From positions 2,418,001-2,482,000 of the forward strand of contig OZ245851.1 in the NCBI GenBank assembly GCA_965228975.1: a DNA stretch of 64,000 bases. Direction: 5' to 3'. Source of the DNA: JAJFJD01 sp965228975 (GTDB taxonomy: Bacteria > Pseudomonadota > Alphaproteobacteria > UBA8366). The translations under genes were made by a program, and so were the position numbers. The notes beneath the pieces were generated by a model that was not told the origin of the DNA, made no database searches, and worked only from the letters and a program-made list of their open reading frames with translations. The first letter of the stretch is position 1; each line of letters opens with the position of its first letter. This document shows, piece after piece, positions 36,328-45,249 of this stretch.

Positions 36328-37179
36328 TTACTTTGCCTTTTGTCGGGCGGCGCGAGCCGCGTTGGGGAAGAATAGCTGCCGCCCCTCCAACCGGTAGGAA
36401 CGGATGGCCTGCTGCCCTTCGTCCGACAGAATCCAATCGACAAACGCCTGCCCCGCCTTGGCCTTCACGCGCGGGTGCTTCGCCGGATTGACCAGAATGA
36501 CGCCGTATTGGTTGAACAGATCGTCGTCGCCCTCAACGAGGATCCTGAAATCCTGCTTGTTCTTGAAACTGATCCATGTCGCCCGATCGGTCATGACGTA
36601 GGCGCCCATCCCGACGGCCACGTTCAGTGTGGCCCCCATGCCCGATCCGGTCTCGCGATACCACGTGCCACTGGCGCCGGCGACCGACTTCGCCGCCTTC
36701 TTCCACAGCCGCACCTCCTTCTTATGCGTGCCGGAGTTGTCGCCGCGCGAGGCGAAGACCGCCTGAGAAGTTGCAATCTTCTTGAAGGCGTCGACGGCAG
36801 TTTCCATGCCGGCAACCCCGGCCGGATCCGACGACGGCCCGACGATGATGAAATCGTTATACATCACGTCATGCCGGGCGACGCCGTATCCATCCGCGAC
36901 GAACGTCAACTCCGCCGGTTTGGCATGTACCAGCAAGACGTCGCCGTCACCGTTCCGGGCATTCTTGATCGCTTGGCCGGTGCCGACCGCGACCACATGC
37001 ACCCTGATCCCCGTTTTCTTCTCGAAGATCGGCAAGATATGGTCGTAAAGTCCTGAATTCGCGGTGGATGTCGTCGATTGCAGGATGATCGATCTTTCCG
37101 CCGCGCCACCCATCCCGGGCGGACCGACTAGGGCGATAACCCAAACCACCAGACCGAACGCGAAACCCCGTCTTGCCAT
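36328..37179 (-). CDS. tupA: Tungstate ABC transporter substrate-binding protein
   Basis: 283 residues. Signal peptide of about 26 residues (FAFGLVVWVIALVGPPGMGG), so periplasmic. The TupA signature STTSTANSGLYDHILPIFEK follows, then GTGQAIKNARNGDGDVLLVH, both typical of tungstate binders. The ATG at 37179 has AGAGGG upstream. It is the third gene of the tupB-tupC-tupA operon. Tungstate would serve formate dehydrogenase or aldehyde oxidoreductase type enzymes elsewhere in the genome. Confidence 0.9.
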   Translation of the reverse strand: MARRGFAFGLVVWVIALVGPPGMGGAAERSIILQSTTSTANSGLYDHILPIFEKKTGIRVHVVAVGTGQAIKNARNGDGDVLLVHAKPAELTFVADGYGVARHDVMYNDFIIVGPSSDPAGVAGMETAVDAFKKIATSQAVFASRGDNSGTHKKEVRLWKKAAKSVAGASGTWYRETGSGMGATLNVAVGMGAYVMTDRATWISFKNKQDFRILVEGDDDLFNQYGVILVNPAKHPRVKAKAGQAFVDWILSDEGQQAIRSYRLEGRQLFFPNAARAARQKAK

Positions 37180-37204
37180 TGATCCCTCTTTCGTGTGATG
37201 GGCG

Positions 37205-37969
37205 TTACAGCAGGATGCGCCCCGAAAGATAGTCTCGCGCCGCCTCGGACTCGGGACGGTCGAAAAAGCGGTCGGCTGCCGTATGCTCGAGTACCCGGCC
37301 ACGATGGATGAACACCACATCGTCGGCGAGACGCCGCGCCTGGCTCCGCTCATGGGTGACGAACACGACCTTGGTGCCGCTTCGGCTCGCCGTACCAACG
37401 ATCTGCTCGATCCGCTGCATCGATGCGGGATCGAGGCTCGCGGTGGGCTCGTCCAGGAAAAGGACTTCCGGCTCGATCGCCAAGGCACGCGCGAGGGCGA
37501 GCCGTTGTTGCTCGCCGCCGGACAAGAGCCGCGCCGGCAGCGCCCCGTGATCTCCCAGTCCGACGTGATCCAACAACGCATCGCGCCGCTCGGCGGCACC
37601 GTCCCCACGCAGGTTAAGGACGAAATCGATATTCGCCGCCACTGAGCGCCGCAGCAGGACCGGACGCTGGAACACCATCGCCTGCCGCGAGCGCACCGAT
37701 TCTGTCAACGGCGCACCGCCCCAGGTTATCCGCCCCGCGGTCGGGGGCATCATGCCGTGCAGCAGCCGCAACAGCAGGCTCTTGCCCGCACCGTTCGGCC
37801 CCATGATGACCGTCACGCCTGGCATCGCGAGCCGTAGGTCCACGCCATCGATCAGCCTCGTGCCGTCGACATCCAGGACCAGTCCGTGCGCCTCGCCCGG
37901 GAGGATCGGTACTAGACGGCCCGACACGGCACCGAGCGCCCCGATGAAATAAAGGGCAGTATCAAACAT
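37205..37969 (-). CDS. tupC: Tungstate ABC transporter ATP-binding protein
   Basis: 254 residues with Walker A GPNGAGKS (about 58-65), the Q-loop VFQRP, the signature LSGGEQQRLALARALA and Walker B EVLFLDEP. An N-terminal tail of about 30 residues precedes the domain; its ATG at 37969 overlaps the end of tupB by 8 bp. It energises the TupB permease. Position between tupB and tupA supports the tungstate assignment over a generic ABC protein. Confidence 0.9.
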   Translation of the reverse strand: MFDTALYFIGALGAVSGRLVPILPGEAHGLVLDVDGTRLIDGVDLRLAMPGVTVIMGPNGAGKSLLLRLLHGMMPPTAGRITWGGAPLTESVRSRQAMVFQRPVLLRRSVAANIDFVLNLRGDGAAERRDALLDHVGLGDHGALPARLLSGGEQQRLALARALAIEPEVLFLDEPTASLDPASMQRIEQIVGTASRSGTKVVFVTHERSQARRLADDVVFIHRGRVLEHTAADRFFDRPESEAARDYLSGRILL

Positions 37970-38669
37970 AGGCGTGCCGCGCCGCGGTCGACCGGACCGC
38001 CATCACGGCGGAGTTCACCAATAAGGCGATCACCAGCAGGACGATGCCCAAGGCCAGGGCCAGCGCCAAATCCCCTTTCGAGGTTTCGAGCGCGATGGCG
38101 CTCGTCATGACGCGGGTGAGATGATTGATGTTGCCACCGACGATGATCACCGCCCCGACCTCCGCAACCGCGCGGCCAAAACCCGCCAGCGCCACCGTCA
38201 CGAGGCTATAGCGCGCATCCCACAACAACGCGGCCACAGCGGCATGCGCCGGTACGCAAAGCGAGCGGAACTGATCGGCGTACTCGACATGAAGGTCCTC
38301 GATTACTTGGCGCGACAACGCCGCGATGATCGGTGTGATCAGGATCGTCTGGGCGATGATCATGGCCGTCGGCGTATAGAGAAGCTGCAGCCATCCGAAG
38401 GGACCGGCATTCGACAAGAGAAGATAGACCAGCAATCCGACCACGACGGGCGGCAACCCCATCAAAGCGTTCAGGATCACGACGACCGCACCGCGCCCCG
38501 GAAACCGCGTGATGGCGACGACCGCGCCCAGCGGCAACGCGATCGCACAGGAGACCAGCATCGCGGTGACGCTGACCCGAATGGACAAGCCGACGATTTC
38601 CAGCAAATCCGGATTCGCGGAGACCACCAAATCCAACGCGATCCGGAACGCGCCTCCCAATTCATGCAT
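37962..38669 (-). CDS. tupB: Tungstate ABC transporter permease
   Basis: 235 residues with five or six membrane segments and the binding-protein-dependent permease domain (EAA-like loop VEYADQFRSLCVPAHAAVAA). Length and layout match TupB. First gene of the operon; the start codon lies within a TGCAT-rich stretch that contains the presumed operator. It is transcribed divergently from the orphan modA. Confidence 0.9.
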   Translation of the reverse strand: MHELGGAFRIALDLVVSANPDLLEIVGLSIRVSVTAMLVSCAIALPLGAVVAITRFPGRGAVVVILNALMGLPPVVVGLLVYLLLSNAGPFGWLQLLYTPTAMIIAQTILITPIIAALSRQVIEDLHVEYADQFRSLCVPAHAAVAALLWDARYSLVTVALAGFGRAVAEVGAVIIVGGNINHLTRVMTSAIALETSKGDLALALALGIVLLVIALLVNSAVMAVRSTAARHAYV

Positions 38670-38671
38670 TT

Positions 38672-38715
38672 TGCATCAAAACCTGCATAATTTCCGATAT
38701 TTGCAATATCCTGCA
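38672..38715. promoter_or_regulatory. TGCA repeats in the tupB/modA divergent region
   Basis: Two pairs: TGCA-N8-TGCA (38672-38687) and TGCA-N6-TGCA (38702-38715). The second closely resembles the site at 35385 before the regulator gene. The cluster lies directly upstream of the tupB start. Confidence 0.45.
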
Positions 38716-38852
38716 TTCAATATTCACTAATGGCAACATCGGGCTGTGGCCTCACTTGTATTTGAGTGCGGAAGCGACCGATCAGCCGTCTTGCTTGTTC
38801 CAATCTGTCGAAGGCGGTACCAAATACCCAATTCCGCCAGAATGTGGACGTC

Positions 38853-39665
38853 ATGCCCCGCCCCGCCGCACACCGTTCAACTCCCAAAATCGCGCCGCGC
38901 CGCGCCTTGCGTGCCACCGTCATCATGGCAACGCTGCTGTTGACCGCCGGCACGGTCCAGGCAAACGACACGGTCATGGTATTCGCCGCGTCGAGCCTGA
39001 CCAGCGCCGTGACTGAAATCAGTGAGCGGTATAAGAAGGCAACCGGCCAGCGGATTCGTCTCTCCTTCGCCGCGTCGTCGGCCCTTGCCCGGCAGATCGC
39101 GGCCGGTGCGCCGGCGGATATCTATCTGTCCGCCAACCAGGCTTGGATGGATTATCTCGCCGAGCGCGGTTTGATCGACAAGGATAGCCGCACCGCAAAG
39201 GTGGGGAACCGGTTGGTCCTGATTGCGCCGGCTGAAAGCCCGATCGGGCCGATGGAAATCACCCCGACGCTCGATCTACCGAGGTTACTTGCTCCCGACG
39301 GTCGAATTGCCGTGGGCGATCCGGCGCATGTCCCGGCGGGGGCATACGCCAAACAGGCCTTGACCCACTTGAGTCTCTGGATCGATGCCGCCCCGAGACT
39401 GGCACTATTAGATAATGTCCGGCACGCCCTGGCGCTGGTCGAACGGGGCGAGACGCCGCTCGGCATCGTCTATGCGACCGACGCGAACATCACCAAGAAG
39501 GTCCGTATCGTCGGCGAATTTCCCGCCGACTCCCATGCCCCGATCACCTATCCGTTCGCCATTCTGGGAGACCGGCGCAACGATCACGTCAATGCGTTCT
39601 ACGCCTATCTCACCGGAAAGCCGGGCCTGGCCGTCTTTCGCGAATTCGGGTTTACCACCCCATAA
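38853..39665 (+). CDS. modA: Molybdate ABC transporter substrate-binding protein (orphan)
   Basis: 270 residues. Signal peptide with twin basic residues (RRALRATVIMATLLLTAGTV) and the ModA start VMVFAASSLTSAVTEI, then FAASSALARQIAAGAPADIY and the late ADSHAPITYPFAIL. It should bind molybdate or tungstate in the periplasm. No modB or modC is adjacent; it is divergent from tupB-tupC-tupA, so it may feed that permease or an unlinked one. The start is chosen at 38853; frames extending upstream lack sense. Confidence 0.88.
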   Translation: MPRPAAHRSTPKIAPRRALRATVIMATLLLTAGTVQANDTVMVFAASSLTSAVTEISERYKKATGQRIRLSFAASSALARQIAAGAPADIYLSANQAWMDYLAERGLIDKDSRTAKVGNRLVLIAPAESPIGPMEITPTLDLPRLLAPDGRIAVGDPAHVPAGAYAKQALTHLSLWIDAAPRLALLDNVRHALALVERGETPLGIVYATDANITKKVRIVGEFPADSHAPITYPFAILGDRRNDHVNAFYAYLTGKPGLAVFREFGFTTP

Positions 39666-39685
39666 ACACGCACCCTTTGCGCCCA

Positions 39686-40297
39686 TCACCAGAGCGATTT
39701 GCGGGCACGGTCGGGCCATTCCTTATCATACGGGTCGCCGCCGACCGTGTTGTCGCTTTGCGCGGCAAGAATACGGCCGGGTGTCGGCAGGGCCTTCGGA
39801 TCGACCTGTATCTCGGGATCCCAGAGCTGCGACCGCACGATGGCGCGGGCGCACTGGAAATAGATTTCGTCGATTTCCAAGACCAAGACCGACCGCGGTG
39901 GCTTGCCGTCGACCGCGAAGGAATCGAGCAGTTCCGCCTCGGCGGTCAGGTGCGCCTTGCCGTTCACGCGGACGGTCGTCCCCGACCCCGGGATCAGGAA
40001 CAGCAACGACGCGCGCGGGTCTCGGACGATGTTGCGCAACGAGTCGATGCGGTTGTTGCCGCGCCGGTCCGGTAGCATGAGCGTCCGGTCGTCGTGAATG
40101 CGGACGAACCCGGGCCGGTCGCCGCGGGGAGAGCAATCGATACCCTCGGGACCGCAGGTCGCCAGGACCGCGAAGGGCGACGCCTCGATCAGCGCCCGGT
40201 ATTCCGTCGTGACGACAGGCGCGACTTTGACGAGCGACGGCTCTGCGGGCTGTCCGTAAAGCGCTTCCAACGCTTCCTCTGTCCTGATCACGGTCAT
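39686..40297 (-). CDS. Pyridoxamine 5'-phosphate oxidase-family flavin-binding protein
   Basis: 203 residues. The split-barrel fold shows in SPFAVLATCGPEGIDCSPRG, then LMLPDRRGNNRIDSLRNI and LLFLIPGSGTTVRVNG, close to the PNPOx-like group of FMN or F420 proteins often annotated as MSMEG_1061-like. Soluble. The ATG at 40297 begins MTVIRTEEALEAL. It converges on modA with 20 bp between stops. Function unknown beyond probable FMN binding. Confidence 0.82.
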   Translation of the reverse strand: MTVIRTEEALEALYGQPAEPSLVKVAPVVTTEYRALIEASPFAVLATCGPEGIDCSPRGDRPGFVRIHDDRTLMLPDRRGNNRIDSLRNIVRDPRASLLFLIPGSGTTVRVNGKAHLTAEAELLDSFAVDGKPPRSVLVLEIDEIYFQCARAIVRSQLWDPEIQVDPKALPTPGRILAAQSDNTVGGDPYDKEWPDRARKSLW

Positions 40298-40504
40298 GGT
40301 CCACTCCAAACGTTGGCAAAAGCCGGCGGATGATATATCGCACAGGATATCTATCAAGGACCGATGACGGTCCGATGACAAGCCCACGGCCGGGCCCGAA
40401 ACCGGCGAAGTTCGTTCCGTGATATGGTCCGGCATGGACAGACCGATACGCCCTTTCCCGCGTCCGGCCTCGGACGCCCCCCGGTAACCCGTTCCGCTGC
40501 GCCG

Positions 40505-41779
40505 ATGCTGAACCCGAACCGCCTCGTTGCCCGTGCGCCGTTTTTCTACGGTTGGGTCATCGTCGCCTGCGCAATGTGCGCCAATTTCGCCCGCCAGGGA
40601 TCGGCGGTCGCCACGTTGTCGATCTTCGCCGTGCCCATGTCGGACGAATTCGGCTGGTCCCGCACCGCCTTTTCCGGTGCCGTGTCGCTCGGCGGCGTAC
40701 TCGGGGCGGTCATCTCGCCCAAGGTCGGCGTCATCGTCGACCGGCAGGGCGCCGGACGGGTGCTGGCCATCGGCACGCTCCTGATCGGCGTCAGCGCGCT
40801 GGCGCTCTCGTGGACCAGTTCCCTGCTGTGGTTCTACATCGCCTTCTGTCTCGGCCGCATGGCCTTCGCCGGTCCGTTCGAGATCGCGGTGACCAGCGCC
40901 GTCGCCAACTGGTTCGTGCGCTTCCGCGCCCGCGCCATGTCCTACACCGCGATTGCCCACAGTCTCGGCCTGACGATCCTGCCCATCGTCGCCTATGCGG
41001 CGATCGACCTGTGGGATTGGCGCGCGGGATGGCTGGGCATCGCGGCACTGGTCCTGGTCATCGGCGTCCTGCCCAATGCACTGCTGATGATCCAGCGCCC
41101 GGAGGATGTCGGCCTACGGCCCTATTCCGACCGAAGGGATGGCACAGACGCCACCGCCGCGAGATCAAACAATGACGACGACCTAGAAATCAGCTTTACG
41201 CGCGCCGAGGCGTCGCGGACCCCGACCTTCTGGCTGCTGATCGCCTTTTCCATGCTGATCTACCCGGTGCAGGCGGGCGTCAGCCTGCATCAGGCACCGC
41301 ATCTGATCGAACGGGGCGTTTCACTCGCCGTGGCGGCGACAGCGGTGAGCAGCTTCTCCTTCACCGCCGTCTTGGGCGGATTGGCGTTCGGGCATATGGA
41401 ATCGCGGCTCGGCATCCGCCGGAGCCTCGCCGCCTGCGCGGCGCTCATGGCCACCGGCACGATCGTCATGCTGAACGTGTCGGGCCCGGCCACCGCGTAT
41501 CTGTCGGCCTGTACCTTCGGCGCGGGGATCGGCGGCCTCATGACGCTCCTGCCGGTGGCCTGGGCGGACAGCTTCGGCCGCCGCAATATCGGCGCGATCC
41601 GCGGCATCACGTTGCCGCTGCAAACGATCGCCCAAGCCTCGGGACCGCTGGTTTCCGGCGTGCTGTACGACACGACCGGCAACTACGACACATCGCTGAT
41701 GGTGTTCTGCGGCAGCGGATTCGCCGCGGCGACGCTGGCGCTCCTCATCCGACCGCCCCGGCGACCACAAACCACATAG
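40505..41779 (+). CDS. MFS transporter
   Basis: 424 residues, 12 predicted membrane segments, beginning FFYGWVIVACAMCANFARQG. The loop after segment 2 (SPKVGVIVDRQGAGRVLAIG) has the MFS D-R-G pattern. It resembles the monocarboxylate/OFA-like group. The start at 40505 is chosen because upstream residues are low quality; there is no good ribosome binding site. No substrate can be named. Its stop is 10 bp from that of the convergent hydrolase gene. Confidence 0.85.
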   Translation: MLNPNRLVARAPFFYGWVIVACAMCANFARQGSAVATLSIFAVPMSDEFGWSRTAFSGAVSLGGVLGAVISPKVGVIVDRQGAGRVLAIGTLLIGVSALALSWTSSLLWFYIAFCLGRMAFAGPFEIAVTSAVANWFVRFRARAMSYTAIAHSLGLTILPIVAYAAIDLWDWRAGWLGIAALVLVIGVLPNALLMIQRPEDVGLRPYSDRRDGTDATAARSNNDDDLEISFTRAEASRTPTFWLLIAFSMLIYPVQAGVSLHQAPHLIERGVSLAVAATAVSSFSFTAVLGGLAFGHMESRLGIRRSLAACAALMATGTIVMLNVSGPATAYLSACTFGAGIGGLMTLLPVAWADSFGRRNIGAIRGITLPLQTIAQASGPLVSGVLYDTTGNYDTSLMVFCGSGFAAATLALLIRPPRRPQTT

Positions 41780-41789
41780 CAGGTCGCTG

Positions 41790-42686
41790 CTAAGACGTTC
41801 CCTCGCCGATCTCGAAAGCCATCAGATCCTCGCCCCAAATAAGGCGACCGTCATACACGGCGGCGATGTCGGCGATGACCCGCTCGCGCACGCCGTCCGT
41901 ATCGATCAATGGCCCATGATGCGATGTCACCAGAGTTTTCACATTGCAGTCGCGGGCCAACTCACCGATCGCCTGCTGCTTCGTCCGGGCCGCCCGCGTC
42001 TCGCCCGGCGCCAGTTCGCGTGTCACGTTGAACGAATTGAGGTAATGCACCAGCAAGTCGGCGTCTTGTGCCAAGGCATAAAGCGGCTTCGCCGGCGATT
42101 TCTCCGGCGGCAGCGTGATGTCGCTGGAATAGGCGAAGACGCCGCCCTCCGCCTCCAAGCGAACGCCATAACAGACCAGATAGGGCTGATGATGCGGGAC
42201 ATTGGCCAGCCGGATCGACCAACCATTGCCTTCAATCACATCGGTCTCGCCGACTTCGGTAATCTCCGCTTCAGGCCACGGCCGCGGCGGCGTCCCGCCC
42301 CGGCCCTCGTAGATGCTAAGGCTGTTGGCGTGGTTCGTCCGCGCGGTCAGGTCGAACTTGAAGGCGCCGTCCTCGCCGAACAGCCGGTCGACGAAATGGA
42401 TGAGGCCGGGCGGTCCGAACACTTTCAGCTTCGGCGTGTCCGGCGGACTGATGTCCCAGCGGTTCAGGAATAAGCGGACAAAATCGAGGCAATGGTCAAA
42501 ATGCAGATGCGAAAAGAAGACGTGGCTCACGTCCGTCGCGGAAACGCCCGCCTGCATTATGCGCTGGAAGGTACCCGGCCCATGGTCGATCAGGATCACG
42601 TCGCCGCCGGTCTGCACCATGTAGCCGGCCGACGCGCGCTTGAGGGACGGCACCGGACTGCCGGTGCCGAGCAGCGTTACTTTCAT
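41790..42686 (-). CDS. Metallo-beta-lactamase-fold hydrolase (RNase Z / arylsulfatase-like)
   Basis: 298 residues, soluble. The metal motif H60-x-H62-x-D64-H65 is in VFFSHLHFDHCLDF, with further ligands in NVPHHQPY and TSHHGP. The N-terminus MKVTLLGTGSPVPSLKRAS matches the RNase Z/ElaC-like subgroup, in which many members hydrolyse small esters, sulfates or phosphodiesters rather than tRNA. It is divergent from the TetR gene and may be linked to it. Confidence 0.85.
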   Translation of the reverse strand: MKVTLLGTGSPVPSLKRASAGYMVQTGGDVILIDHGPGTFQRIMQAGVSATDVSHVFFSHLHFDHCLDFVRLFLNRWDISPPDTPKLKVFGPPGLIHFVDRLFGEDGAFKFDLTARTNHANSLSIYEGRGGTPPRPWPEAEITEVGETDVIEGNGWSIRLANVPHHQPYLVCYGVRLEAEGGVFAYSSDITLPPEKSPAKPLYALAQDADLLVHYLNSFNVTRELAPGETRAARTKQQAIGELARDCNVKTLVTSHHGPLIDTDGVRERVIADIAAVYDGRLIWGEDLMAFEIGEGTS

Positions 42687-42793
42687 CGCGCATCATCCTC
42701 GCTCTCGTCGTGTCTTCGAGTATAGGCGCGGGCACGGCCGCCGGGCCAATCATCCAGCAATCGTCTTGACCCAGTGTGTCCGTCCGGCCGCCC

Positions 42794-42822
42794 TTGACAT
42801 GCGACGAGGGCATGCCTATTTG
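42794..42822 (+). promoter_or_regulatory. Sigma-70-type promoter of the tetR gene
   Basis: TTGACA at 42794-42799, a 17-base spacer and TATTTG at 42817-42822. The -35 is a perfect consensus; the -10 is weaker. The TetR operator follows immediately, so repressor binding would block it. Confidence 0.55.
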
Positions 42823-42844
42823 TTTCATAACAGTCGATATGAAA
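42823..42844. promoter_or_regulatory. TetR operator at its own promoter
   Basis: TTTCATA-N8-TATGAAA, two perfect 7-base arms directly after the predicted -10 and just before the tetR start. It agrees at 18 of 22 positions with the site upstream of the AhpD-like gene (43449-43470). Confidence 0.65.
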
Positions 42845-42854
42845 TGAGCGGATC

Positions 42855-43433
42855 ATGGCCCGACCAAAGGAATTCGACCCGGATGACGCGTTGGACAAAG
42901 CAATGCACCTGTTCTGGGCCAAGGGATATCACGACACGTCGATCCGCGACCTGGTCGCCCGGACCGGCGTGAACTATTACGGGCTGTACGAGGTGTTCGA
43001 CAACAAGCGCGGGCTGTTCCTCGCCTCGCTCGACCATTACCGCGACACCGTCACCGCACTGGTCATCGAGGAGCTGAACCGGCCCGGCCCGGCCAAACCG
43101 GCAATTCGCCGCGCGTTCAACCGCCTCTTCAGCTTGCTGCAAACGAGCGATGGCCGCGTCGGCTGCATGATGTGCAACACTGCCGTCGAACTCGCCCCGT
43201 ATGACGCCGACGCGGCGAAGCGCGTTCGGGCCCATATGGCGCAGCTTCGCGATGCTTTTGGCTTGCGGCTCGAAGAAGGACAGCGCGCGGGCGATATCGA
43301 CCAAGCAGCCGATCATACCGCCCTCGCCGAGTTCCTGACGGCGACCGCCTACACGATCGGGATGCTGTTACGCACCGGATGCAGCGACGCCCATATCAAA
43401 CGGCATCTCGACACCGCCCTGGCCGCGATCTGA
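42855..43433 (+). CDS. TetR-family transcriptional regulator
   Basis: 192 residues. HTH at about 10-55: DKAMHLFWAKGYHDTSIRDL followed by GVNYYGLYEVF. The C-terminal ligand-binding part carries CMMCNTAVEL near residue 98, two Cys that could be redox active. Two matching inverted repeats, one before its own gene and one 58 bp upstream of the following operon, make it very likely that it represses both. The inducer is unknown; the target genes point to a ketone, ester or electrophile. Confidence 0.9.
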   Translation: MARPKEFDPDDALDKAMHLFWAKGYHDTSIRDLVARTGVNYYGLYEVFDNKRGLFLASLDHYRDTVTALVIEELNRPGPAKPAIRRAFNRLFSLLQTSDGRVGCMMCNTAVELAPYDADAAKRVRAHMAQLRDAFGLRLEEGQRAGDIDQAADHTALAEFLTATAYTIGMLLRTGCSDAHIKRHLDTALAAI

Positions 43434-43445
43434 AATTTTTTTGCT

Positions 43446-43473
43446 CTATTTCATATCAATCGTTCTGAAATAG
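43446..43473. promoter_or_regulatory. TetR operator upstream of the AhpD-like/SDR/BVMO gene run
   Basis: CTATTTCA-N12-TGAAATAG, perfect 8-base arms, lying between tetR and the AhpD-like gene. Its core 22 bases match the tetR promoter operator at 18 positions. Confidence 0.65.
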
Positions 43474-43490
43474 AAGGTAAGGAACTGGAA

Positions 43491-44045
43491 ATGTCATACC
43501 TGAGCTACTCGAAAACCTTCAAAGGCGTCGCCGACGTCTTTCTTCGGAAACCGGACCGCTACGCGGCGCTCCTGCAGTTCATCGAGGCCGTCATGGTCGG
43601 CCCCTCCGCCCTGACGCAAGCCGAGCGGGAGATCATCGCCGCACACGTCTCCAAGCTGAACGGCTGCGGATTTTGCCTCGGCGCGCACACCGCGACGTTG
43701 GCGGCTTTGGATATCGATTTCCATGCCCTGGATGCGGTCGGGTCCGGCCCGGATACGCGTAACGTCAGCGCCAAACTACAGGCGGTTTTGGACTTCGCGA
43801 CCCAGGTCACGAAAGAGCCGGATTCGATCCGTCAGTCGGATATCGATGCGCTCCGCGACGCGGGTTGGGAGGACGAGACGATCGAGGACGCGATCAACGT
43901 CATCGCATTGTTCAACTACGTAAACCGGCTGGTAGACGCGTTCGGCATCGAAGGCGACGACGCATATTTCAAGCATGTCGGCGCGACGTTGGCGATTCAG
44001 GGCTACGCACCCTTGATCGAATCGGCGCTCAGAAAAGCCGGCTAA
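43491..44045 (+). CDS. AhpD-like / carboxymuconolactone decarboxylase family protein
   Basis: 184 residues, related to the peroxidase-related AhpD group. The redox motif is C59-x2-C62 with H66 in NGCGFCLGAHTATL. The start at 43491 is supported by AAGGAA upstream. Such proteins reduce peroxides with a dithiol. It is the first gene after the TetR operator, followed 34 bp on by a small protein, an SDR, a membrane protein and a monooxygenase on the same strand. Confidence 0.85.
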   Translation: MSYLSYSKTFKGVADVFLRKPDRYAALLQFIEAVMVGPSALTQAEREIIAAHVSKLNGCGFCLGAHTATLAALDIDFHALDAVGSGPDTRNVSAKLQAVLDFATQVTKEPDSIRQSDIDALRDAGWEDETIEDAINVIALFNYVNRLVDAFGIEGDDAYFKHVGATLAIQGYAPLIESALRKAG

Positions 44046-44079
44046 CCGAGTTTCGAAGCCTTTGGAAAGGAGCAATGAC

Positions 44080-44493
44080 ATGCGCAACACCCTGCAATGG
44101 GCACGTCCCGGGGAAAGTTTCGAGGACGGCAGCCGATACGACGACTGGACGTTGATCGAGGAAAGCGGCGTCTGGCATTGGCAATACGATACCCACGAAT
44201 TGACCTTCGACATCTACGAGCATGACGGACAGTACTGGAAGCTGTACCGCGCCCGGTTCGTGCCGGATGGCGGTACGGAATACGCCTACGACTTCGGCGG
44301 ACAGGCCTGCCGCATGGTGTTGGTCGAATACCAGCGGCAATGCCGTTCCCCGCATTCCAGCAAGCTCATGCGGGCCGGGGAGTTGGAGTGGGTCCGGACC
44401 TACGAGGTCGACGAGGCGATCCACATCGTCCGCAAGGCCGGACAGGAGGACGCCAAATACGGCGCGCCCTATGGTCGGAAGAGCGCGGCATGA
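44080..44493 (+). CDS. Conserved hypothetical protein
   Basis: 137 residues, soluble, acidic, rich in Tyr and Trp (ESGVWHWQYDTHELTFDIYE). AAAGGAG lies seven bases before the ATG at 44080, and an ATGA overlap links it to the SDR gene downstream. No family recognised and no catalytic motif visible. It is likely to be expressed with its neighbours under the TetR protein. Confidence 0.72.
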   Translation: MRNTLQWARPGESFEDGSRYDDWTLIEESGVWHWQYDTHELTFDIYEHDGQYWKLYRARFVPDGGTEYAYDFGGQACRMVLVEYQRQCRSPHSSKLMRAGELEWVRTYEVDEAIHIVRKAGQEDAKYGAPYGRKSAA

Positions 44494-45245
44494 CAGGCAC
44501 CGATGCCAAGGACAATCCGGTATGCGTCATCACCGGCGTCGGCGACTCAACCGGCGCCGCCTTGGCACGGCGGTTCGCCGCCGGAGGATACCGCGTTGCG
44601 ATGATCGCCCGAAACCGGAAGCGGCTCGCCGCGCTCGAACAGGAGATATCGGGTTCCCGCGCCTTCGTCTGCGATATCGGAGACCTTGAGGCACTCGCAG
44701 CCACCGCCGCCGAGGTCAGGTCGTCGATGGATGCACCATCTATCCTCGTCCACAATGCCGTCGCGCACACCTTCGATACCTTCCTCGATGCCGATCCCGC
44801 AGACCTGGAGCGCAACTTCCGCGTCAACACCACCGCCCTGCTCTATCTCGCACGCGACCTGGCCCCATCCATGATCGACGCCGGCCAGGGCGCGATCATC
44901 GTCACCGGCAACACGGCATCGCACCGCGGCGTCCCGAAATACGCCTTGTTCGCCCCGACCAAGGCGGCCCAGCGTATCCTCTCGGAGTCGCTGGCGCGCG
45001 ATCTGGGGCCGAAAGGCATCCATGTCGGATATGTGACGGTCGATGCGGCGATCGACGTCACCTGGCTCGGCCCGGACGAGGATCGGCCGGACTGGCTGTT
45101 GCCGCCGAAAGACTGGCCGCACGCCCGCGAGGATTTCTTCGCCAAACCCGACGCAATCGCCGACGAAGCCTTTCATCTGGCCCATCAGGACCGGTCCACC
45201 TGGGCCTTCGACCTCACGATCCGGCCGTTTGCCGAGAAATGGTGA
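44490..45245 (+). CDS. SDR-family protein with atypical catalytic motif
   Basis: 251 residues. The Rossmann motif is CVITGVGDSTGAALARRF (about 11-28), with AMIARNRKRLAALE after it. The expected YxxxK reads F-A-P-T-K (in KYALFAPTKAAQRI), so the catalytic Tyr is Phe, as in a subgroup of poorly characterised SDRs. Dehydrogenase activity by the usual mechanism is doubtful, though NAD(P) binding is likely. It overlaps the upstream small gene by ATGA and is followed 4 bp later by a membrane protein. Confidence 0.85.
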   Translation: MTGTDAKDNPVCVITGVGDSTGAALARRFAAGGYRVAMIARNRKRLAALEQEISGSRAFVCDIGDLEALAATAAEVRSSMDAPSILVHNAVAHTFDTFLDADPADLERNFRVNTTALLYLARDLAPSMIDAGQGAIIVTGNTASHRGVPKYALFAPTKAAQRILSESLARDLGPKGIHVGYVTVDAAIDVTWLGPDEDRPDWLLPPKDWPHAREDFFAKPDAIADEAFHLAHQDRSTWAFDLTIRPFAEKW

Positions 45246-45249
45246 CCCC

